A stretch of DNA of 10,682 nucleotides, from positions 1 to 10,682 of the forward strand of contig CAINXK010000535.1 of assembly GCA_903854805.1 (NCBI GenBank), given 5' to 3'. A program made the position numbers and the translations under genes. Source of the DNA: an uncultured Anaerolineae bacterium. GTDB taxonomy: Bacteria; Chloroflexota; Anaerolineae; Anaerolineales; Villigracilaceae. Shown here in pieces: positions 6,038 through 10,682 of this stretch. Under the pieces are notes generated by a model. That model did no database searches, had not been told where the DNA came from, and saw only the letters and a list, made by a program, of their open reading frames with translations. Numbering within the stretch: position 1 is the stretch's first letter; every line of letters starts with the position of its first letter.

Positions 6038-8839
6038 ATGCCACCTATCAACCGCTACTCATCCCGCCGTACCCGCCTCGACCACGCTTTTCTCAGCCAA
6101 CGCCTGAAAGGCGCGCAGTCGTACGACCGTATTGCCGGGTACTTTAACTCTTCCTTGTTTGAACTGGTCGGCGAGCAGCTTGAAAGCATGAGTGGGCCCA
6201 TCCGTGTCATTTGCAACTCGGCGCTCAAGCCGATTGATGTGCATACCGCAAAAGCGGCATCTATTGCGCTCTGGAAATCCTGGGCTGCCTCTGCGCCCGA
6301 AGCGTTGCTGGATGAGGTTGCCAAATATGGCGATAGCGAAGTAGTCCGACTGCGCTTCCAACGGCTGTATGACTTTCTGAGCAGCGGAAAATTGGAAGTG
6401 CGCGTGCTGCCTGATGAAGCCTTTGGCCTGATCCACGGCAAAGCGGGCGTCATTACCGCTGCGGATGGTTCCAAGACCAGTTTTATCGGCAGCACCAACG
6501 ACACAAAATCCGCCTGGAAGCACAACTACGAGCTGGTCTGGGAAGATCCATCTCCCGAATCCGTTCAGTGGGTGCAGGAGGAGTTCGACGCACTCTGGTC
6601 CCACCCGCAGGCGGCGCCTCTGGCGCAAGCCGTCATCCAGGATCTTGAACGTCTCGCCAGGCGCCATGTTCTGAACAACCTGGATGAGTGGAATCCGCCG
6701 GGCTCGGATGCCACTCCCGACCCGGCCTCTGCCATCATCGAAACTCCGGTCTACCGCAAGGAAGTCGGCCTGTGGCAGCACCAGAAATACTTTGTTAAGC
6801 AAGCCTTCGAAGCCCATCGCGGCCCGCAGGGCAAGGCGCGTTTTGTGCTGGCTGACCAGGTTGGTCTGGGCAAGACTATTCAGCTTGCGATGGCGGCCCA
6901 GCTTATGGCGCTCAGCGGCAATAAACCGATTCTGATCATCTGCCCCAAAACGCTGGTCTGGCAGTGGCAGGGTGAAATGCTTGACCTGCTGGATATGCCC
7001 AGCGCTGTCTGGGATGGCCGCCGTTGGTGGGATGAGAATGGGCTGGATTACCCGGTATTGGGCATGGAAGGGCTGCGCAAATGTCCGCGCCGGGTCGGCA
7101 TTATTTCGGGCGGACTGATCAGCCGCGCATCCGAGGCGGTCAATCAACTGCTGCGGCTGGAATATGACTGTGTCATCCTGGATGAAGCGCACCGGGCGCG
7201 CCGCAAGAACCTGGGTCTCACCCATACCGATGATGAAAAGGCCGAACCCAACAATCTGCTGAGCTTTATGTATAAAATCGCCGAGCGCACGCGCAGCCTG
7301 CTGCTGGCCACGGCCACCCCGGTGCAGCTGCGCCCGGTGGAAGCCTGGGATCTGCTGGATGTGCTCAGCCGGGGCGATGAATCCGTGCTGGGCAATGGCA
7401 GCAGCCACTGGCGGGATGCCGCTTCAGCGCTGGAACTGGTCATGGGCCAGGCGGACCCGCCGGTTAATACCGTCACACGCTGGGAATGGATCAGTAATCC
7501 TCTGCCACCAAAAAGTGAAGATACGGATATCGCCACCCTGCGTAACCGGCTGAATATTCCTGATGAGCAATCTGCCTTGCCCGGAGACCGCTACACCGAG
7601 CTGCAACCCCCTGATCTGGCGCGCGTCAACCGGCTTTTCCCGAGACTGGTGAAAGATCATAACCCTTTCATACGGCGCATCATCCAACGTACCCGCCATC
7701 AGCTCGAAACGCAGATAGACCCGGAAACGAACGAGCCGCTGCTTAAGCCGATCAAGGTGGAATTATTGGGCGAGGCTGCCAAAGACGCCATTCCGCTGCC
7801 CACCTATCTGCGTGAAGCCTATGAACTGGCCGAGCAATTCTGTGCCGCAGTTGGCCAGCGCATGAAGGGCGCAGGTTTCCTGAAAACGCTGCTGCTGCGT
7901 CGCATGGGCAGTTCCATCCAATCCGGCCTTGTCACTGCCCAGCGTATGCTGGGAGATAGCGATGCCAAAGATCAAGATGACAATGAAGATGATCCGCAGG
8001 AAGGCGACGAGCAGGGCGAAGCCGGCCTGCCTGTCAGCGAGTTTGCGAAATCACTGACGGATGATGAACGCTTGATACTGACAAAGCTGGTCAACGCGCT
8101 TCTTGCCTACCAGGATCGCGATCCTAAATACGCTGTCGTGCTGCGCTGTCTTAAAAATGATGGCTGGCTGGAAAAAGGCTGCATTGTCTTCAGCCAGTAT
8201 TACGATTCGATCCGCTGGTTGGCCGGACAACTAACCATTGAATTCCCTGATGAACCGATCGCGCTGTATTCTGGCGCAGCCAAAACGGGCATCATGCAGG
8301 GCGGCAGGTGGCGGCAAACCACCAGGGAAAATATCAAGGCCCTGGTGCGTTCTGGCGAGTTACGCCTGATGCTTGGCACCGACGCCGCATCGGAGGGTCT
8401 CAACCTGCAGCGCCTGGGCACACTTATCAACCTGGACTTACCCTGGAACCCCACCCGTCTGGAGCAACGCAAAGGACGCATTCAGCGTATTGGCCAGCTC
8501 AACGACAGTGTAAAATTGTATAATCTGCGTTACAAAGATTCGGTCGAAGACCGTGTGCACGAGCTGCTCGCTACCCGCCTGAAAGACATCTTTACCCTGT
8601 TTGGCCAGATCCCGGATGTGCTGGAAGATGTCTGGGTTAAGTTGGCCATCGGCGAGAAAGAAGACGCCAAACGCATCATCGCTGAACTGCCCAAAGAACA
8701 TGCCTTTGAAATGCGCTATGCACACGTCGAGAATGTAAACTGGGAAAGCTGTACGACGGTGCTTTCGGCTGTTGAAAAGAGGCGGGTGCTGGGGCAGGGC
8801 TGGGGCCAGGCAGATTTGTTTCAACTTCCAGCATGGTGA
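6038..8839 (+). CDS. PLD-nuclease–SNF2 helicase fusion, anti-phage effector
   Basis: This 933-residue protein joins a phospholipase-D-like domain to a SNF2-family helicase. The PLD part (about 1-190) has one HxK motif, H133-G-K135, followed by GSTND (G151-D155), so two chains would complete an active site. The helicase motifs are in order: Walker A DQVGLGKT (K279), D382-E-A-H385, TATPVQ, IVFSQYYDSIRWL, TDAASEGLNLQ, and the arginine-finger motif RKGRIQRIGQ from R811. An acidic linker rich in D and E lies at about 645-665. It is the probable DNA-translocating nuclease of the locus. The first 24 codons are present in diverged form at 4443, directly after the methyltransferase, where this gene probably began originally. 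ATG 6038 has no good ribosome site. The gene is intact and GC-rich. Confidence 0.92.
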   Translation: MPPINRYSSRRTRLDHAFLSQRLKGAQSYDRIAGYFNSSLFELVGEQLESMSGPIRVICNSALKPIDVHTAKAASIALWKSWAASAPEALLDEVAKYGDSEVVRLRFQRLYDFLSSGKLEVRVLPDEAFGLIHGKAGVITAADGSKTSFIGSTNDTKSAWKHNYELVWEDPSPESVQWVQEEFDALWSHPQAAPLAQAVIQDLERLARRHVLNNLDEWNPPGSDATPDPASAIIETPVYRKEVGLWQHQKYFVKQAFEAHRGPQGKARFVLADQVGLGKTIQLAMAAQLMALSGNKPILIICPKTLVWQWQGEMLDLLDMPSAVWDGRRWWDENGLDYPVLGMEGLRKCPRRVGIISGGLISRASEAVNQLLRLEYDCVILDEAHRARRKNLGLTHTDDEKAEPNNLLSFMYKIAERTRSLLLATATPVQLRPVEAWDLLDVLSRGDESVLGNGSSHWRDAASALELVMGQADPPVNTVTRWEWISNPLPPKSEDTDIATLRNRLNIPDEQSALPGDRYTELQPPDLARVNRLFPRLVKDHNPFIRRIIQRTRHQLETQIDPETNEPLLKPIKVELLGEAAKDAIPLPTYLREAYELAEQFCAAVGQRMKGAGFLKTLLLRRMGSSIQSGLVTAQRMLGDSDAKDQDDNEDDPQEGDEQGEAGLPVSEFAKSLTDDERLILTKLVNALLAYQDRDPKYAVVLRCLKNDGWLEKGCIVFSQYYDSIRWLAGQLTIEFPDEPIALYSGAAKTGIMQGGRWRQTTRENIKALVRSGELRLMLGTDAASEGLNLQRLGTLINLDLPWNPTRLEQRKGRIQRIGQLNDSVKLYNLRYKDSVEDRVHELLATRLKDIFTLFGQIPDVLEDVWVKLAIGEKEDAKRIIAELPKEHAFEMRYAHVENVNWESCTTVLSAVEKRRVLGQGWGQADLFQLPAW

Positions 8840-8883
8840 TCAATAAAAATAATATGAAAGAAGATTAATTTGTGGAGCAAGCG

Positions 8884-9363
8884 ATGAATTATAACGATGT
8901 AGAAGGTTTGTTTGACAAGGCCCTTCAGATAGTTCCAATGAAGGGCTATTACGGGGTGCACGAACGCTATATTGAAGGAGAAAATGGTTTCCATTGGGCG
9001 AAGACGAAAGACGAGTTTTATCAATTGCTGCGGTTGTATGTGTATTTGTGCTGGGGTGATGATAACCCAGCAGCAGAGGCTGAGCGTTCTTTGAATACGC
9101 TGGTGGATGAGTTGGCAGCTGGTAAGATTGATTCTAAAGAATTTTCGAAGAAATTTAATGACGACCTGGATATGTGCAGTGAGTGGTCAATTCTTTGGTG
9201 CGGTCTTTTTGATGATTTGTTGACCAGCCAGGAAGATGATCCATGCTGGGTGCGCTCAGAATTTTTTGAAGAAAACGATAATAATGTTACCGATGATTTT
9301 GTTCCTGCAGTCCCCGATGACCGAATCGACGAGTTCGCGGAATATTTAGCCAACTGGGCTTAA
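8884..9363 (+). CDS. Unrecognised acidic, tryptophan-rich protein
   Basis: I do not recognise this 159-residue protein. ATG 8884 is supported by GGAG at 8874-8877, six bases upstream; an upstream GTG (8872) would add only four residues. By hand count it has 36 Asp/Glu against 13 Lys/Arg and six Trp. The last 45 or so residues hardly contain a basic residue: SQEDDPCWVR, then EFFEENDNNVTDDF, then DDRIDEFAEYLANWA. It appears to be helical and cytosolic, with no signal peptide or membrane segment. It begins 44 bp after the helicase stop and precedes the next gene by seven bases, so it is probably co-transcribed. Strong acidity is seen in DNA mimics and in toxin-immunity proteins, but neither role is shown here. 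Confidence 0.75.
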   Translation: MNYNDVEGLFDKALQIVPMKGYYGVHERYIEGENGFHWAKTKDEFYQLLRLYVYLCWGDDNPAAEAERSLNTLVDELAAGKIDSKEFSKKFNDDLDMCSEWSILWCGLFDDLLTSQEDDPCWVRSEFFEENDNNVTDDFVPAVPDDRIDEFAEYLANWA

Positions 9364-9370
9364 TATTAGA

Positions 9371-9979
9371 ATGCCAGACAAGTACAGAAACTTTCAGGAA
9401 CTGCAGCAAGATCTTCAGGTAGAAGTTGAATACCGCATCCGCGTACAGCTGCGGTTGCAGGCGACCGCTATTCTTGCCATCCATGGAGGTGGAATTGAAA
9501 TGGGAACCTCCGAATTGGCCAGTGCGATTGCCGGAAACGAATTTTCGCTGTACCTTTTTGAGGGCCTGTCAGGTAACAACCAGTTCTTGCATATTACCAG
9601 TACCAATTTTGACGAGCCGCTCTGTCTTCAATTCGTAGAAAAGCATTGCACCGCGCTTTCTGTGCACGGTTTCGCCGGTCTTCAAACCGATCCACTCGTT
9701 TACCTGGGCGGTAATGATCTGCCGCTGGTGCAGCGCCTGCTGGAGGCCTTGCAAACAAACGGCTACACGGCCAGGGTGAACACCGGTAAATTTGCTGCCA
9801 CCGATCCGGCCAATATCTGCAATCGGACCAGCACGGGGCAGGGCGTCCAGCTGGAAATTTCAGCCGCATTGCGCAGTAGGTTTTTCCAGGATTATTCAAG
9901 CTACCGGGGTAGACAAACTTGCACGCCTCAATTTGCGCATTTTGTGCAGATTATCAGGCACAGCTTGTTGAATATTTGA
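9371..9979 (+). CDS. Poly-gamma-glutamate hydrolase family zinc enzyme
   Basis: This 202-residue protein resembles the gamma-PGA hydrolase family, known from the phage enzyme PghP and Bacillus YmaC-type proteins, which have a zinc carboxypeptidase-like fold. Visible signatures are AIHGGGIEMGTSELA with H38 and E43, the FEGLSGNN strand, H99 in LSVHGFAG, and NICNRTSTGQGVQLEIS with E162. H38, E43 and H99 agree in spacing with the zinc ligands I recall for PghP. The C-terminal FAHFVQIIRHSLLNI helix is typical, so the gene appears complete. The family cleaves gamma-linked glutamate polymers such as capsules. The substrate here is untested. There is no signal peptide, so it would act in the cytosol or be released by lysis. 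It starts seven bases after the acidic protein without an obvious ribosome site. A phage origin is plausible. Confidence 0.8.
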   Translation: MPDKYRNFQELQQDLQVEVEYRIRVQLRLQATAILAIHGGGIEMGTSELASAIAGNEFSLYLFEGLSGNNQFLHITSTNFDEPLCLQFVEKHCTALSVHGFAGLQTDPLVYLGGNDLPLVQRLLEALQTNGYTARVNTGKFAATDPANICNRTSTGQGVQLEISAALRSRFFQDYSSYRGRQTCTPQFAHFVQIIRHSLLNI

Positions 9980-10242
9980 AGGTGCACGCCGGAATATCTC
10001 GAAAAACTGCGCATAGCCTGCTAATTCCGGGCAGATGTTGCGCAAGCACAGCCTGATTGTCCAATCCAGGTTTAAGTTTGTGACAGTACCTGTTATACTG
10101 ATTTGGATGATTTTCTTAAAGAATAACCTGCCTGCCCATCCCGCGCTGACCGGCCCGCAGGCGGCGATCAACCATCCATCTATTAAAAAATAACCAGACT
10201 TATTGGAAAAAACACCCTTACGCACCACCTTGGGAGCTGCAC
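9980..10242. other. Intergenic gap of 263 bp, no confident gene
   Basis: The gap holds an imperfect inverted repeat (CCGGAAT at 9989-9995 with ATTCCGG at 10024-10030, no T-run), then the promoter candidate at 10091, and then the EVE gene's ribosome site. A 28-codon frame at 10107-10193 (starting MIFLKNNLPAHP) lies downstream of the promoter. It lacks a ribosome site and resembles nothing I know, so I do not call it a gene. Confidence 0.6.
10091..10099 (+). promoter_or_regulatory. Extended -10 promoter before the EVE gene
   Basis: TGTTATACT combines the TGn extension with a near-consensus TATACT. The -35 region (around 10071) is poor. Transcription would start near 10106 and leave a leader of about 135 bases before the EVE start. 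This suggests that the EVE gene begins its own transcription unit. Confidence 0.5.
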
Positions 10243-10682
10243 ATGAATTACTGGATTTTCAAAGCCAATCCCGAAAAGTACCGCATTGATGCTCGTCTGC
10301 TTGATCCATATCCGCACATTACCTGGGCCGTAACCAGGTACCATGATCGCATCCAAAAAGACGATACCGTTTTCATCTGGCGCGGCGGCACTCCGCGTGG
10401 TATCTGCGCCGTTATGCTGATTGACGCTTGCCCGTATGAGCCAGAGCTTGAAGATCTCAACGATGGATTTGAAATTCCAGTAGGCAGCGTGCTTCCCGGT
10501 CCGGATCATTGGGCCAAGGGCCATATCACCCAGCGTTTTGCCCTGATCGAGACCAGCGCTATTAAAAAAATCCCGGGGCTGGAATTATTCTCCTTCTTTG
10601 CGGCCTTTCAACAGGCCACCAACTTCACGCTTACGCGCCCAGAAGGCAGCATCCTGCTCGAGTATATCGAAAAGCACAAGTC
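10243..10682 (+). CDS. EVE-domain protein, 3' end beyond the window
   Basis: The frame stays open from ATG 10243 to the edge (146 complete codons). GGGAG at 10232-10236 lies six bases before the ATG. The sequence has EVE (PUA-like) features: MNYWIFKANPEKYRI at the start, ITWAVTRYHDRIQKDDTVF, the IWRGGTPRGICAV strand pair, an acidic middle, and FALIETSAIKKI near the end, followed by QQATNFTLTRPEGSILLEYI. EVE domains bind modified bases in an aromatic cage and are frequent in modification-dependent restriction, often fused to McrB-like GTPases or HNH nucleases. The visible part is about one EVE domain long, so a stop just beyond the edge or a fused nuclease are both possible. Its position next to a methyltransferase locus fits base-modification sensing (inference). 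Confidence 0.88.
   Translation, partial: MNYWIFKANPEKYRIDARLLDPYPHITWAVTRYHDRIQKDDTVFIWRGGTPRGICAVMLIDACPYEPELEDLNDGFEIPVGSVLPGPDHWAKGHITQRFALIETSAIKKIPGLELFSFFAAFQQATNFTLTRPEGSILLEYIEKHK

Noticed and set aside
6059..7408. Long open frame of 449 codons on the - strand
   Set aside because: It lies wholly antisense to the PLD–helicase, whose motifs are all intact. Long antisense frames are expected in GC-rich coding sequence, and the translation shows no recognisable domain.
10107..10193. 28-codon frame downstream of the extended -10 promoter
   Set aside because: It has no ribosome site, no known relative and a proline/alanine-rich low-information sequence, so it may be chance in a leader region.
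9896..10228. 110-codon - strand frame across the gap before the EVE gene
   Set aside because: It overlaps the conserved C-terminus of the hydrolase, has no ribosome site and shows no family resemblance.

Overview
The window looks like a bacterial defence island. Most of it is an anti-phage, restriction-like locus made of a DUF3780 protein, a DUF1156 adenine-specific DNA methyltransferase and a phospholipase D–SNF2 helicase. Accessory genes have accreted between and around these. All convincing genes lie on the + strand. Base composition is mixed: hand counts give about 36% GC at 2221-2400 and about 56% at 3901-4080. The GxxExxY gene with its 'cttggcgt/ctttgcg' palindromic spacers, and the general gene content, would suit an environmental bacterium such as a Chloroflexota (Anaerolineae-type) genome. 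No marker gene proves this, so the taxonomy is a weak guess.

Region 1 (1-800) holds two long copies and one short copy of a GxxExxY-associated repeat spacer. It also holds one intact GxxExxY (PD-(D/E)XK-like) gene and a 24-codon in-frame chimera that joins a DUF3780-gene start to a GxxExxY-gene end. The long spacer also forms the leader of the DUF3780 gene.

Region 2 (800-4443) is DUF3780 followed by the DUF1156 methyltransferase, which has a DPPY motif and CxxC pairs. The methyltransferase stop overlaps, as TAATG, the start of what was once a helicase gene.

Region 3 (4443-6037) is inserted material. A 26-codon helicase 5' remnant overlaps a DUF3800 gene by ATGA. An AbrB-type antitoxin and a PIN-domain VapC-type toxin follow. 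They are bracketed by a 102-bp direct repeat whose second copy carries the last nine codons and stop of a second DUF3800 allele.

Region 4 (6038-8839) is the intact PLD–SNF2 helicase. Region 5 (8884-10682) contains an unrecognised very acidic protein, a poly-gamma-glutamate-hydrolase-family zinc enzyme, a 263-bp gap with a good extended -10 promoter, and the start of an EVE-domain protein that runs off the edge.

Functional reading (inference): the methyltransferase would mark self DNA. The PLD–helicase would translocate on and cut unmarked DNA, with DUF3780 as an accessory subunit. The DUF499 ATPase that I recall as a usual partner is not in this window. The toxin–antitoxin pair and DUF3800 are likely cargo. 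The most striking observation is that both cargo blocks are flanked by diverged, not identical, copies of the neighbouring gene ends. This suggests stepwise assembly by recombination between different alleles of the same locus.
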